The notes beneath the pieces were generated by a model. The model ran no database searches. It saw only the letters and a list, made by a program, of their open reading frames with translations, and had not been told where the DNA came from. A stretch of 64,000 bases of DNA from assembly GCA_013420905.1 (NCBI GenBank), contig JAAXNY010000013.1, positions 62,001-126,000 of the forward strand, given 5' to 3'. A program made the position numbers and the translations under genes. Positions within the stretch are counted from its first letter, which is position 1; the number at the start of each line of letters is the position of its first letter. This document shows, piece by piece, positions 23,482-36,094 of the stretch. Origin of the DNA: Collybia mongolica (lineage: Eukaryota; Basidiomycota; Agaricomycetes; Agaricales; Clitocybaceae).

Positions 23482-25587
23482 GGCTTTGTCATGGTTTGTG
23501 GTGATTATTTTCCTTGCATCAATGTCTAACATCTCCCCTTCAGACAAACAAAGTAGAGGGAAATAGTTAGGGAGTAATGAGGGAATATATGTTCAAAATA
23601 GTGAGTATTACCATAAGATGAGCTGATATCAACACTACAAAAGTATGTGTGTACAAAAATGAATGTATATCAACTGTTATGTTCAGTAGCAGATAGACAC
23701 ATAAATGAAAAAATAGTCAAAAACAAAGAATCCAAAGTCGAAGTGGAGGGAAATAGGTGGAAAGCAATAAGGAAATACATATTTAAAACAGTTCATATTA
23801 TTATGAGATTGTAAGGGTTTGTGTTGCCAAGAGGCTCAGGTAGGGGGCAATATACACAGTATGAACAACTGCTGACAGTAGCAAATATAGTTAATAGTGC
23901 ATTTATCATTGTTGATGATCTCTGATAGGAATTGAGAGGTTTTCAATCAAACAGTAGAAGATGTTGCTGGACTCTAGTCAAGGAAGTCAACAACTTGAAA
24001 ATGATGCAAACAAAGTCCAAAGTGATTAAAACTATGGGCCACCAGGCAGGTGGTAGAATCAAGAAGGGGAGCACATCATTGCTCCAACTCTAGTTATTGT
24101 TACAGCTGTTTAGGCCTTATTCACTAAGTCAATCAAGTTCACCATTCATTCATTCAAAGACTGTTGACTGTACAAGTCTAATGTGTCTGCTGACTCCCTC
24201 TTCAGGGCTAAGTCAGATTGTTTGTTCAAAGATGCACTACTCCCCTCATAAGGTGAGTAGGATTGAGTTCACATCAAGGGTCAAGAAGTAGTGAATGAGG
24301 TGAATTTGGCCATGTCAAGCTAAAGAGCTAACTAAGATAAACTATTCCTATATATACATAGTTGCTTGGTAAGCATAGATAAGAGTGGTTTATGCTACTG
24401 GTCATCTTGATAAGAGGATGAGTAACAATGAAAAAAGAAGTACATATATAGAATCATTTAGATAATGGTTGGCTGATGGTTGGTAAGCATGGATGAGCAG
24501 TAATGTGTAAAGAGGAAAAAGATGAGTAAGGTGCTGACAATACCAAGTTTGCTGGAGGTGTGCAAGGTGTTGTGCTAATACCCCAAGCACCCCTAATACA
24601 AGTAGTTAGTGTGTAAGAGATTCTCAAGCCTAGAGAAACAGTGTCAGTGAATCTAAAAGAAGAGAAATGTACTGATAGGAGTCAAGAGAGTGTATGACAA
24701 AAAAGCACTATGGTCTGTGGTCAGTGTAATGATATGCAACAAGAGATAGGGATTGTTTGGTTTGATGTGCAGTGAGTAGGACCAGAGCAGTGTATAGTGG
24801 CGATGTGTATCACTTATGTGTAATGTGATGGCCTTAGACTCTGTGCAACAGTGCTAATGCAAGCCATTCCTTCAAGTCAATTATGCATTTCAGAAAGACA
24901 AGTTGAAGGTGCAAAGAGCATGTTCAGAGAGAGAGAGAGAGCAATAGATTAGGTTCTCTGAAGACAAGAAAGATAAAGTAGATGAAAGATACAGCACATA
25001 GATGGTTGTTACAATTTTTCTAGCCTGATATCATGCACACCTTTTGTAGTTGTTACACCAAGGTTTGACTTAGTACTGACCAGAAGGAATAAGGCTTTGC
25101 CATAACAATGGTGTATAAAATCAAGACAAAGGGAAAGCAAAATATGTATATAAAAAGTATAGACTAGGAGGTGTTGTTGTATGCAATGAGTGGGAGTTCC
25201 TGTTTCAAGGGTGCTAAGGAAACAAGATGATGCAATAGGTCTGATGGTCCAAAGTTGCTGATATCATAGAGTTTGGTGGTTCTGGTAATGAGATGTGCAA
25301 TGATCTGATAAGATGCAATAAGCATACTACATACTAGCAGTATTTCCGCAATAGTCAATAAAGGCCAATTGACATACTTGCCAGCACATGACAAGGGAAA
25401 TTGTAACATTTATTTAGATATATGTACCTTGCATTACTATACAACTATCTGTATACCTCATCTATCTTGGCACAACTCTACCTACCTTGCAACACCTTCC
25501 TACCCCTTCTTACAGCTACTAGTTTACCAACTCACTGACAACTTACCCCATACTACTTGCACAGCCCTAGTGAGCTGACATGGGCTC
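23482..25587. other. AT-rich, CpG-poor intergenic DNA
   Basis: About 2.1 kb without a supportable gene. It contains a short GA microsatellite near 24930-24945 and stop-rich frames on both strands. Composition matches the transposon block to the right, so it may be old, decayed mobile DNA. Confidence 0.45.
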
Positions 25588-25815
25588 CACAGGGTGCATA
25601 GTCCAAAAGTATGAGGCAAAATAGGATTAAAATATGTTTGTAGTAATCCATCTATATAAAGCATACTTTTCTGCAAAATACACAGGAGAGAATATAAATG
25701 TCTATCAAGTACCTGAGTAGAAAATATGATAAAGATGATTATGCTTTATATAGATGGATTACTAGAAACATATTTTTACTATTGTTACTCATACTATTGG
25801 CCAATGCACCCTGTG
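25588..25815. mobile_element. Small hairpin MITE (228 bp)
   Basis: Long imperfect inverted repeat. The left arm begins CACAGGGTGCATAGTCCAAA and continues through AGTAATCCATCTATATAAAG. The right arm carries the complements CTTTATATAGATGGATTACT and ATGCACCCTGTG. Arms are about 90 bp with a short loop and no coding capacity. Flanks share CTC, a possible 3-bp target duplication. It lies 38 bp before a Tc1 element. Confidence 0.65.
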
Positions 25816-25853
25816 CTCTTGATTTAGCTCTACATGTCTTTCCAACATACCTA

Positions 25854-27461
25854 CAGTGGCTCAAAAAACTGCCCCAATGTTTGTACATTTTTGAAAGATC
25901 AATATGGTATGAAGTGCTGACATAAGCAGGGGACCTGGGGTAATTATGTAAGATACTATGACATCGTGGGTTTCCAATGGACCCTGGATCATGTGATTTG
26001 GATCAATATCCATTAAGCTATAAGCCAAACAAAATGGTTACTTATTGGGGCAGTTTTTTGACCCTTATCTTATTTTCCATTATTCTGGCATTTATGATCC
26101 AATGCAAGAACATTATGGACTGTGGGAAGAATAAACAATGTCATGTGACTTTATTTGTATCAATTTGACATGTTGGAATTGGTTCAATCATCTTCTTGAC
26201 CTCTTACCACCATCATGAAAGCCATTTCTACTGCTCAGCACAATACTGTTGTTTCTCTCCTCAATGAGGGCTATTCTCAGCGTCAAATCAAGGAGAAAAC
26301 TGGTCTAGGGAAGGGTACCATCAGTAGGATCAGCAAAGATGTGGATGGAAACAAAGAAAACAACCTTGGTGGCCGCCCCTCCAAGCTGTCTGTTCGTGAC
26401 AAACAGTCAATTATTCGTCAAATCAAGTCAGGGAAGCTTGATAATGCAGTTCAGGCTACCCAATTCATCAATGGCATCATCCCCAATCCTGTCACACCCC
26501 AGACAGTCAGAAATGCACTCAAGGAAAATCAATTTTATGCTGCTACAAAGAGGAAAGCTCCTCTTCTCAAACGAGCCCATCGCATCCGGCGTCTCCAGTT
26601 TGCAAAATATCATGAAAGCTGGACTGTGGAGGACTGGAAAAGGGTTCTATGGACAGATGAGACCAAAATCAATAGGATTGGGTCAGATGGAAAGGTTTAT
26701 GTCTGGAAACAAAGGGGAGAACCACCATCTGATAGAACAACATCACCTACTGTCAAACATGGAGGAGGAGGAAACCTCATGGTATGGGGTTGTATGGGGT
26801 GGAATGGAGTGGGAAAGCTCATAGAGGTGCAGGGGAACATGGACAAGGTTCAATACTGTGAAATTTTGGAGAGTGGAGTTCAGGAAAGTTTTGAGAAGTT
26901 GGAAATGGTGGATGGCGAGCGCTACTTTCAGCAAGATAACAACCCCAAACACACATCTGGACTGGCCACACAGTGGTTTGAAGACAACAACATTCAAGTC
27001 CTTGGCTGGCCTGCCCAATCCCCTGACATGAATCCAATAGAACACCTTTGGGAACATCTCAAGCGCCGTCTTAAAGAATATCCGACACCACCCAAAGGAG
27101 TACATGAGTTGTGGGATAGATTGGCTGAAGAGTGGGGTGAAATTCCACCAGAGGTATGCCAAAACCTGATAGAAAGTATGCCCAGGCGGATACAAGCAGT
27201 TATAAAGGCAAAAGGTGGTCATACAAAGTATTAGATAGAAAATTAATAGAGGGTCAAAAAACTGCCCCAATGAGTAATCATTTTGTTTGGCCTATAGCTT
27301 AATGGGTTTTGATCCAAATCACATGATCCAGGGTCCATTGGAAAGCCACGATGTCATAGTATCTTACATAATTACCCCAGGTCCCCTGCTTATGTCAGCA
27401 CTTCATACCATATTGATCTTTCAAAAATGTACAAACATTGGGGCAGTTTTTTGAGCCACTG
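25854..27461 (+). mobile_element. Tc1-type transposon, copy 1 (1,608 bp)
   Basis: Bounded by TA on both sides (25852-25853 and 27462-27463), as expected for Tc1/mariner. The terminal inverted repeats are about 210 bp, starting CAGTGGCTCAAAAAACTGCC. Each end carries this outer motif and a second GGGGCAGTTTTTTGACCC motif about 200 bp inward in the opposite orientation, giving four likely transposase sites. It contains one intronless transposase gene. A copy of identical length lies at 53848-55455. Confidence 0.95.
26215..27234 (+). CDS. Tc1 transposase (DD34E), intact
   Basis: A 339-residue intronless transposase that would excise and reinsert the surrounding element at TA. The N-terminal paired helix-turn-helix region covers about residues 8-110 (QRQIKEKTGLGKGTISRI; a GGRPSKLS linker with a GRPR-like AT hook). 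The catalytic triad is complete: D148 in LWTDETKIN, D241 in YFQQDNNPKHTSG and E276 in SPDMNPIEHLWEHLK, with 34 residues between the last two. No stop or frameshift. It differs from the second copy by two residues near 242 and 259, both Asn here for Asp there, each explained by a CpG to CpA change in this copy. Confidence 0.95.
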   Translation: MKAISTAQHNTVVSLLNEGYSQRQIKEKTGLGKGTISRISKDVDGNKENNLGGRPSKLSVRDKQSIIRQIKSGKLDNAVQATQFINGIIPNPVTPQTVRNALKENQFYAATKRKAPLLKRAHRIRRLQFAKYHESWTVEDWKRVLWTDETKINRIGSDGKVYVWKQRGEPPSDRTTSPTVKHGGGGNLMVWGCMGWNGVGKLIEVQGNMDKVQYCEILESGVQESFEKLEMVDGERYFQQDNNPKHTSGLATQWFEDNNIQVLGWPAQSPDMNPIEHLWEHLKRRLKEYPTPPKGVHELWDRLAEEWGEIPPEVCQNLIESMPRRIQAVIKAKGGHTKY

Positions 27462-29257
27462 TACATATATGGTGCTGTTTGATTAGCAAATGACACCTTT
27501 GCAATGGACTAGGCCTGGATCCCCTCTGTAATTAAGTCTACTCAATCCTCTGGTGCCCCCTTCTGTGCAGCAGAATTTGCTGTTCACAGCACTGTCTCCA
27601 TTAGATGCTTGGTGCTCTCACTAAATTTGCATTGTAATCAGGTAGCTGGCCCTCACTCCAGGCAAGATTGATACTTATTGTATGGTGGAAAATTACAAGC
27701 ATACATGCATATTATCCATTTGCTACATGATAGTCTACAGCACCTGCTGTCTGAGACCTACTTCATTTTCCTCTCTACATTGTCATTCTGCCTCTAGCAC
27801 TTTATATTCTATATTGATTATGGAGTCTGCTACATATGTCCCCATATTGTGTTACACATGTTGCATAATATAGAAAAGTAAGGATTTTCCTGTACTTCTG
27901 TATTTAGATAATTACCACATGGTCTGGTGGTCAAAACTAATTGTATGTTGTGTTCTAAACCACTATGCGCCTCTACATAGAAGGCAAATCACCCATATGA
28001 TAACAACCAATCCATATAGTAGTACACATTTCTACTCTAGAAACCAATGGAACTATACAGGACTATGCAGGACTAGACAGACCAGGACCTTTGCCATGGC
28101 ACTATGGCCAACTATGGCTGACTATGTTTCTCCTAATACACCACCAGCTTTCCAAACACCACCTTCATCTTCAGCATACCTGAGTATACTTCCTGCACCC
28201 ACCCTTTTTCAAACAATGTACATTGCAGCAGCTTTTGCATCAATCCTTGTCCTTGTAACATTACTCTCAGATTTCTATATATATCACATACCAAGCCTTG
28301 GATCCAACCATAAAATAACTCCCAAGTTTCTATATGTCCTGGAAAAACCTTGCAATGAGGCACATTTTTTCTTGAAAATGTCCACCAACTCTTACTTATT
28401 CTGCCCGGAAAGTCAGGCATTGATCTATCATGATTCATTTCAACCAAACCCAGAGGCCTCACCCTCACCTCGTACGACCCAAAAACCATCTTCACCCCCA
28501 CCTCGAACTACCCATAACCCAAGCCATCCTACACGCCATGCCATACAAACCAAACCAAACCAGACCAGATCACTCGCCACTTTCATTTTCACCCCAAACC
28601 CTCATCAGCACGCACGCAAGCAGCCATTCGATCCGAGAACGCCGAGCAGCAAACAACCACATCCTTACAGTCAACGCGTCATGCCCCTAAACCCTACTTA
28701 CAATGACATAACATAACATGATTAAATCAAACCACGCCCTTCGAAAATGGCAATCAGAACTTCTACTCGCCGGCGTAACGCATAGTCCCCGGCCCAAGGG
28801 GTGCACTTATCGCTAATTCTGACGAGCACGGGTGGGGGGTGGGGTGGGATGCGAAGCCGGATTACTGAGATCGCTAGCTATGGGGGGGGGGGGGGGGGGA
28901 CTTATGAATATGTACAGTATACGGTATACGGTTTCCGCGGATACATACGATACGAGTTATGGACACAACAACACACACACACACAGATGTATACGTACAG
29001 ACGAAGGGGGGCGCGAAAACGAATAACGGAAAAACGAAAGACGGGGAGGGGGGGGAGAGAGAAAAGGGAACGGGGAAGTGGAACAAACGAGTGCGGGGGG
29101 AAAAGAACGAGCGCTGGAGAATAATGATACATTTGTCCTTCCAAGAAAAGAAAAAGAAAAGAGAGAAAAGAGACGAAAAAAGAAAAAGAAAGAGAAAAAG
29201 AAAGAGAAAGAGAAAAAAAATAAAATAGCACAAGCAACACGGCCCTACACCGTACTC
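27462..29257. other. Intergenic: end of the AT-rich block, then low-complexity DNA
   Basis: AT-rich to about 28440, then abruptly CpG-containing and C-rich. It holds a run of 18 G (28882-28899), a short CA repeat (about 28970-28985) and a long AG-rich tract (about 29140-29225). A 265-codon open frame from 27919 crosses the composition boundary and has no recognisable content. The 3' UTR of the transcription factor gene should lie at the right end. Confidence 0.5.
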
Positions 29258-31350
29258 TCACCCAACAGACTCGACGCACGACTCTCCCCCTCGATACCCA
29301 AACGTCGACGCCGCATACACCGACTCACCCCCCGCATACCCTTCCGCACCATACTCCTGCCCCAGCCCCGACCCAGACCCAGGCCGCCCCGAACTCCCCG
29401 TCCCCGTCCCCGTCCCCGACCTCTCAGACCCATACGAGCTCCCCGAACTCGCAACATACGTCGTCCCCACCCCCGACCCCGACCCCGACCCGTCCGACGC
29501 GACATACGTCCCCGTACCATCAGACACAGACACAGACACAGACACACCCGTGCCATACCCCGCGCCCGCGCCCGCACCCACGCCCTCCGACGGCGCATAC
29601 ACGGACCCGTCCGACACGCACGACGCGCCATACACCACCTCGCCCATATCCCCATTCCCATTCCCGTGCGGGGTGGGGCTCGGGTCCCATACATGCTGCT
29701 GCTGCTGCTGCTGCTGCTCAGAATAGCGCTCCCGACTCTGCTCGTACCCACGCTCATACACGCCCTCCGTACCCTGCCCTCGGTACTCCCGCGTCAGCAT
29801 AAGCGCATGCGCGTGCGCGTCCATTCCCGTACCCGTGCCCGTGCCCGCCCCGAACGTCGGCGTGTAGTCCCCCCTCGCCTGCGCCTGCATCTGTGGCGAG
29901 GCCACATCGAACGCAGCCGAGTCTCCAGAGCGCGGGGGCGGGGAGTGGAAACTCGCGGAGCGCGGGGCGGTGTTGTCTGCGTCGGTGCCGGTGCCGGTGC
30001 CGAGGCGGAAGTGGTGCGATGTGGTGTGGAGGAGGAGGTTGGGCGGGCGGGCGCGGGCGGCGCGGTGTGCGCCCATGCCCATGCCCATGCCTATGCCTGT
30101 GGAGTGGGGGAGCGCGGTGGCGGCTAGGGAGAGGGCGCGGTCGAGGGGCACGGAGGTGGAGAGTGGGCGGTCGGCGGGCGCGGGCGCGGGGCGGTAGTCG
30201 TACTCGTACTCGTATTCATAGTCTTGCTCTGACGCCCCCCCGCCGCAGCCACCGCCACCGCCACCGCCGACGGGGCTGCTGCTCCCGGATTTGAGCTTGG
30301 TGCCGTGCGTGCCGTTGGCGTTGTTACTGCTGGGGTTGTTGTTGTTGTTGTTGTTGTTGTTGTTGCTGTTGTTTGGGGGGAGGGTACGGCGTGGGCGGGA
30401 GTTTGGTGAGGAGGATTCTTCTTTGACTCTGATGCGGGTGGGCTTGGCTTTCCCGCTGGCTTTGTCTTTGCCTCCCCTATTCTCCACGTCGTCGTCCGCC
30501 GGTGCCGCGGCGCTGGCCCTTGCCTTCTTAGTCTTCTTGTATTCGCCAGCTGTGGAGGGCTCCCCGTGTTTCGCCTCGGCCTTGGCCTTGGGCTTGTTCG
30601 GGCCCCGGACGCGGCCCTCCTTCGCGTACTCGCATACGAGCCCGCGCGTGGTGCAGCGCTTGCAGGACGGGTGCTCGCCGCTGCACTGTTTCGTTACCAT
30701 AAGTTTAGGAGTAAGAATAGGAGAAAAAAAAAAAACAAACGATAACATACTTTTGCTTTTCTCGTCCTGCACTTCTCGCACGCCTGGGCGGTGCGCAGGC
30801 GGGGGTGCTCTGGGGAGCGGTAGAAGATGCCCGTGGAGGGGTCGAGGGAGCCTGCGAGCGTCGTGCGGTGGGCGTTGGGGTTCATGAGGTGGAGCCCACC
30901 GTTCTGGTGCTGCTCGGCCATTTGTGCGCCGGGTTGGGACAGGTTGTGCAGGTTGTGGGGGAGCCGCGGGGGGGACAGGCGGGGGGGAGGGAACGGTGCG
31001 GGGCTGGGCAGGCCGTCGTATGCCGAGAACGGCGTGAGTGGGTACGGGGAGGGTGCCGAGGAGGGGTAGGGGGCGGGTGCTGGTGGGGAGTAGCCCATGG
31101 CGAAGGATGCCGAGGGGGTGGGTATCGCTGCCGAGGCGGAGAAGGAGGGAGTGGACGTGCCGTCTGGGGCCCAGGCAAGGGAGGCGTCGATGCCGAGGTG
31201 CGGCGGGGCGGGATACAGCTCGTGTGGGACTAGAACAGGGTCTGGGGGGAGGTACGGCTGGTGGCGCTGGTGGTGGTAATCGGTGTAGACCTGATAGTCC
31301 CGTCGGTGGGAATAGTCCATGGCGTGGTCGATGTGGTGGTGGTAAGACAT
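29258..31350 (-). CDS. Zn2Cys6 fungal transcription factor
   Basis: A DNA-binding regulator of 675 residues with a Zn(II)2Cys6 binuclear cluster. Exon 1 is 31350-30751 and exon 2 is 30685-29258; the 65-bp intron (donor GTATGT) splits the finger. The cluster reads ACEKCRTRKAKCSGEHPSC, then KRCTTRGLVC, with six Cys in the usual spacing. The N-terminus is His/Tyr rich and Pro rich. After the finger comes a basic Lys-rich linker, an Asn run encoded by GTT repeats on the plus strand (about 30334-30372), a Gln run (CTG repeats about 29697-29717) and a long Gly/Ser/Thr/Val low-complexity tail. I see no fungal-specific transcription-factor middle domain. Target genes are unknown. The simple repeats in the coding sequence make length variation between strains likely. 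Confidence 0.88.
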
Positions 31351-33552
31351 GGGAAAAGGAAGGTCAGAGTTGGGGGAGGAAAAGGAGAGGCGAGCACATG
31401 GGTGGCTTTGAGGGAATGGACGCTTTAGAGTGTGAAAGTCGTTGATGTAAGTCCATTCAGAATTAATAACGGGCGATCGACCTCCTTTTCGGCGCTCCTG
31501 CTATCTCATTTTCGGCGTTCGGAAGGCGACCCACTCACTCCTCTGCATCTCGCCGTAATCCCTTTTTTTTTTTTTTCTTTTGGCTTTTCTCGCAATCGGC
31601 GCGGCCCCTTTCGTCGAACTAGAGATCCCTGTTACTGGCCATACGATTCCCTCCCACCCACCCCCCCCCAAGCCAATTGTATATATATAAAAAAAAAAAA
31701 AGGCTGGATCGACGGCAGCGGACCCGCAACGCCGCTTTTTGGCGTTTCTCGATCCCTTTTCTTTCCTTTTTCGAACTCTTCGATCTCGTTCTGCTTCGGG
31801 AGCTGCAACTACCACTTTCGGCGTCACGCCACACACCAAAACCCAACCAAATAAACTTTCATTTGGGAGGGGGGTTCCATCGAAAAGAAAAAAAAAGCTG
31901 AAAATGTCTCGGACCTTTTTTCCTCCTTTTTCCTTTTCCCTTTTCCTTTTCCCTTTTTTTCTTTTTTGACTTTATTTTATTTGTATTTTAGCCTTTTAGT
32001 CATTATTTCCCTGTTTTGCCCCTTTTTCGGTTTTTCAGATCCCGCGGCGTGTGCTTCTGATCAAGTGAAATCAGTCAGTACCCTCGAATTCTCGATAAAA
32101 CCGCTCCAATTTCACCTCGTGTCACATCGCGACAGGCCAATCCCTGCCCATGAAGAGGTAATGGACTGCTTCCCGTGCCTGCGTACCCAGCGTCCTTGTC
32201 GCCCAGGAAAAAAAAAACCCAGAGTAAATCCATGGTTTCATGATTCATGAAGAGCCCTTACGACGAGGATTCAATTCAATAAAAAAAAAAAGACACCTCC
32301 CATGACAAGACGTGTTGCTGTTTCGCGCCACCCAGGCGTATGTAAGCACGCGAAACCGATTCCATCTCGTGATCACCGTCCGTCACTCTGTCCAAGAAAT
32401 TTCGAACCCCGGGCCCCTCGCCACCTCCTTCCCAGGGGGAACCCGGGGCCACCCATAGCACACTTTTCAGAAAAACACCCCCCTCCCCCTTCCCGCGAGG
32501 TGTCTGCGGTGACAAAAAGGAAAAAAAAAATAAAAACCAAATCAAATCAAATCAAATCAAATCCACACGCAGAACCCAAGCACAAGCTCCCGCGAACGCC
32601 CCACGGGCCACGGGCCCCACGGTTAGATGGCCGAGATGGGAACGGGACGGGGGCAGATAGATCGAGGGAAAAGTGCTGTGGAATCCCGTCGGCAAAAATT
32701 TCTTTTATCGGTTTCGCTTTCGGTTTTCGCGCTGCGATCTGTTATTCAATCGTGCTCGGCGTCTTGACGCGTGCGTTCTCCCCCCCCTTCCCCCCCCCTT
32801 CTCTTCGGCTCTCACGACGCCTTCGCGATCAGGTGATAGGCTTTGCGTCCTGCCCCGGTCTTTTTTTCTTTCTTTTTTTTCTTCGAGAGAGAGGGACAGG
32901 GAGAGGCCTTCGCGTGCTATACCGCATTCATCCTAACCCCCCGTGCTCAGGCCCGGCCCAACATGTTCTTTCGAAATTGCAATCAATCGACTCCAATCGA
33001 CATCTCGCCTGCTCAAATCTGAGTCTAGCCAAAACCCCGACTCGAAGAAGGGTCAGGGTACAAAGTACCCTAGTCGCCATCTCCGTAAAACTTCACCATC
33101 AATCGCCCTACTATCGCACGACCCGACTCGACTCGACCCGGCGTACCCCGGCCTGAACAACCCGCCTTTCCGCACAGTCGTAAAATTGGCCAGTCGTCGT
33201 CGTCGTATCTCCACCAATGGGGCCTCCGTTGCGCGCCACGTAGAAGCAACCACAGTACGAGTAACTTACTTACACGCACGAGAATAAGCACGCGCACGAG
33301 CACGAGCACGAGCGAGGGGTTCGGTTCTAACCCACGAAGCAAAAGAAGCACTCGGCGACTTATACGCGTTCTGGGTTACTCAATGGGTCGGATTTTAAGG
33401 TTACTCAACGATCATAGTCTGAGAACCCCGAGCGCCCTCACCCGCACCCACACCCGCACCCCGTTGGGCTGTCAGAGGCGTTAGACTGCGTACCGTACGT
33501 AGCCTAGCCTTGGGGGGCCCGGTCCCGAAGTCCTACAACGCACCGCACCGAC
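31351..33552. other. Intergenic, low-complexity promoter region
   Basis: Contains long T/C tracts (about 31560-31590, 31915-31970), a TATATATATAAAAA stretch near 31680 and an ATCAA pentamer repeat (about 32540-32562). Open frames here have simple-sequence composition and no domain. It probably serves as the long 5' flank of the transcription factor gene. Confidence 0.45.
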
Positions 33553-33780
33553 CTAAGGGGGGTTTTTAAATTGGCGTTGGGCCTGCGGGTACGAGTATCG
33601 CAGTTTAGGTGCCCGGCTGACGTACTGTGTTGGGTTATACGTAATCGTAATAGTGCCTTGTGTAGTGGGGGAGTTCAGGGCACGCACGCGCGAAGCATCG
33701 ATGGATGGGCCGTGCGGTTGATCGCCGTATGCACCCATCAAAAACCGCTCGAAGGCGTCGTTGTCAGAAGCTGCGGGCAT
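33553..33780 (-). CDS. Hypothetical small protein (75 aa)
   Basis: Open frame from ATG 33780 encoding MPAASDNDAFERFLMGAYGD, then a Ser/Thr-rich middle (SPTTQGTITITYNPTQYVS) and a basic end. A C-rich, A/C-patterned 5' flank with no stop upstream resembles leaders of expressed genes in this organism. The frame remains open far upstream but has no credible ATG there. No family recognised; it could also be part of a larger spliced gene. Confidence 0.35.
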   Translation of the reverse strand: MPAASDNDAFERFLMGAYGDQPHGPSIDASRVRALNSPTTQGTITITYNPTQYVSRAPKLRYSYPQAQRQFKNPP

Positions 33781-36030
33781 GAGGCGTGAGGCGTGAGGCG
33801 TGATGAGGGTTTGGTTTGGGGGAGTAGAGTTGGGAGGTGTGGAGTTTTGGGTTGGGAGGTCGAGTTTGCGGGAGTGGGGGACGTGGACGTGGGATGTTGG
33901 GTAGGGTTTTGGCGGTATTGTGGAGGCCTGTCGTGTTTTTTTTCTTTTTCTTCTTCTTCCGTGGGGGATTGAGAAGAATAGTGAAGGTTTACCGCTACGC
34001 GTTGAGGATCGTATCACGACGCGTCCAGAACATATATACACACATATATACACATACACATGACGCACAGACGTTCCGAAAACACACCGTTCCAAGAGAA
34101 CGTATCCCCAGAGCCCATGATTCCATAAATGAAAAAAAAATACGGAGAGTCGAGGTCGGGGGGTCCATCGTCTTAACGTGCAACAAAGAAACGGGACAAA
34201 AAACAAAAAAAAAAAAACAAAAACGCGACACACCGCCCGACTCCCCTCGAACGCGACGCCCCCTGTCTTTTGAAATTCCAGTATAAAAGGAGTGGCTGGG
34301 TGGGGGGTCGAATGCTTTTTATTTTTACTTAGCTCGGGGCAGCATGCAGCGTGTAAAATACCTGGGCGGCATAGCTTGCAGGTCCCGGTCATTAGAGACA
34401 TAAGAGGGCGTCAGGTGGGCTCTGATCCCCGGTCCGTTAAAGCACCGTCGGCAACGTGTCGGGCAATGACGAGGGCCGCCGGGATTGGGCCGCCGGCTGC
34501 CGCACAGGATTCACGAATCAGCGCGATTGGCTGGCTGGCTGGGGCCCCCGCGGTTCGGGGCGTTGCGCGGTGCCCGAGGGCGTGTATTTGGGACGGGGGC
34601 TCTTGGGCGTATGCGTGGTGGGTTTTTGCACGTAGGTGCTGGAGGGTTGTGTGCGGTTGCTTGTTCTCGTACTTTGCGGCGTTGGCGGCTTTGCGCGGGC
34701 TTGGAAGGCTTGGGGTCGTGTTTGAGTGTAGGTACTTTGGGTTGGTATGGGTTTTTTTGTTTGGGGCTTGATCGTGGGATTTAACACGCATCATGGGTTG
34801 TTGGCTGTCACCCATCCTTCGCGAGGAACGGGTAGGACGCGATGTGCGGACTTGGGCGGTGTGTCTCTTTTTGTGGGATGTCGGTACGTTAGCTTGCTGG
34901 CAGTGCAGTAGTGACTGGGATGCGAAAGCCCCTATGCACCCTGTCCAGTGCCTTCTACTGAAGGTATCCGACCGTAATCCGTAGAGGTTTTGACGAAGGG
35001 GTATATAGTTTTTCGTCCTGTCTCCAGTCATTCCCCAAACTTCGTCTTAACACTGATACCTGTCAAGGACGAGAAAACGCGTCCACGCACAATTTCCCCG
35101 GATCCTGTCCCATTCCACCACACCCACATTCCGCCTAAAAATAGCTTCTGTCCGGTCCGATAGCTATTGGTTTGACTGGCGCCACGCCTTTTCCGATGGA
35201 AAAGACGGCCAAGTACGCCACTGGCCATGGTTCGAAGTTGCTAGAAGCTAAACGCGATACCAGAGTTACCCGGTACAGCCTTGGTCGATTCAAGCTCGTC
35301 CATTGGTTCGCGGCTGGAAGACCGCTGGCATGTCGCACCGGTGGAGGAGAATCCTTGCAAATCGGAATAAATCGCGAGAAACGGGCGATCTGGGCGGAAG
35401 GGGCGCCCAGATTAGACGTTCGTGGTGGGGCTTAGGAGGCTGGTTCCAGCGAAATGAATGAATTGGAAAAAGCGCTGCGAATGTGAGCTTGCAGGCTATT
35501 GGTGGGATATCCTTGTGAGAATTTTACGTAATACTGTTGTTCTTTTTTTTTTTTAAATTTGGCAGACTCTCAGAAGGGCGTATAAGGAGTTGGGGCGCTA
35601 GTGGCGCCTGCATTGACGAGAGAGCCACAGAGGAAAGCTGTTGTGTCGAGACGTCTGGGTGATCGGCGGGAGGGTCTCTTACCGGTCTCCAAGGGTCGTC
35701 TGCGGGCTTTTCTACCCGACGCGTGAAGTCAAATTGATGTCGGTCATCATATTCTCGCCGTCCCAACCACCTATCCCTTGGCGCGTTCTGGCTCCCAAAC
35801 CACATCTGGATACATCTACAACCCGCAAGTAGGCAAGCTAGTCGAGGGTGGGGCTGAGCAGTAGAGGCATTAATGTGTATGACGGATGATGGGAAAGTTG
35901 GAAGTCCCAACATTCCCGCCTTCCATCCCCCCGCTGACGACGCGAAGAGCGTAGATTAAAAAGATGAAACATCCCCGTAAACGTCGATTACGACCACATG
36001 ATTCAATAATCACGTACAGCTCTAAATGTA
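33781..36030. other. No supported gene
   Basis: Ordinary GC content with several T, G and A runs. The open frames on both strands lack domains and splice structure. The right end is the promoter of the GMC oxidoreductase gene. Confidence 0.4.
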
Positions 36031-36032
36031 CG

Positions 36033-36040
36033 CTATATAA
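36033..36040 (+). promoter_or_regulatory. TATA box of the GMC oxidoreductase gene
   Basis: CTATATAA lies about 55 bp before the ATG at 36095, followed by a C/T-rich leader. A good consensus TATA element at a usual distance. Confidence 0.6.
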
Positions 36041-36094
36041 CCCAACGCCCGCCTGCAAATTCCGTCCTTCATCCCTAACCTCACCCGCGTCGAG

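Noticed and set aside
27919..28716. 265-codon open frame as a gene
   Set aside because: It crosses the boundary from AT-rich to C-rich DNA, ends in low-complexity Pro/Thr/His sequence and has no recognisable domain or intron.
29078..30127. 349-codon plus-strand frame rich in Arg/Pro
   Set aside because: It is the antisense of the low-complexity part of the Zn2Cys6 factor. Repetitive codons open the opposite strand.
33781..34401. Upstream extension of the 75-aa small protein to 282 aa
   Set aside because: No credible ATG. The added sequence is stop-free but simple in composition and includes C-rich leader-like DNA.
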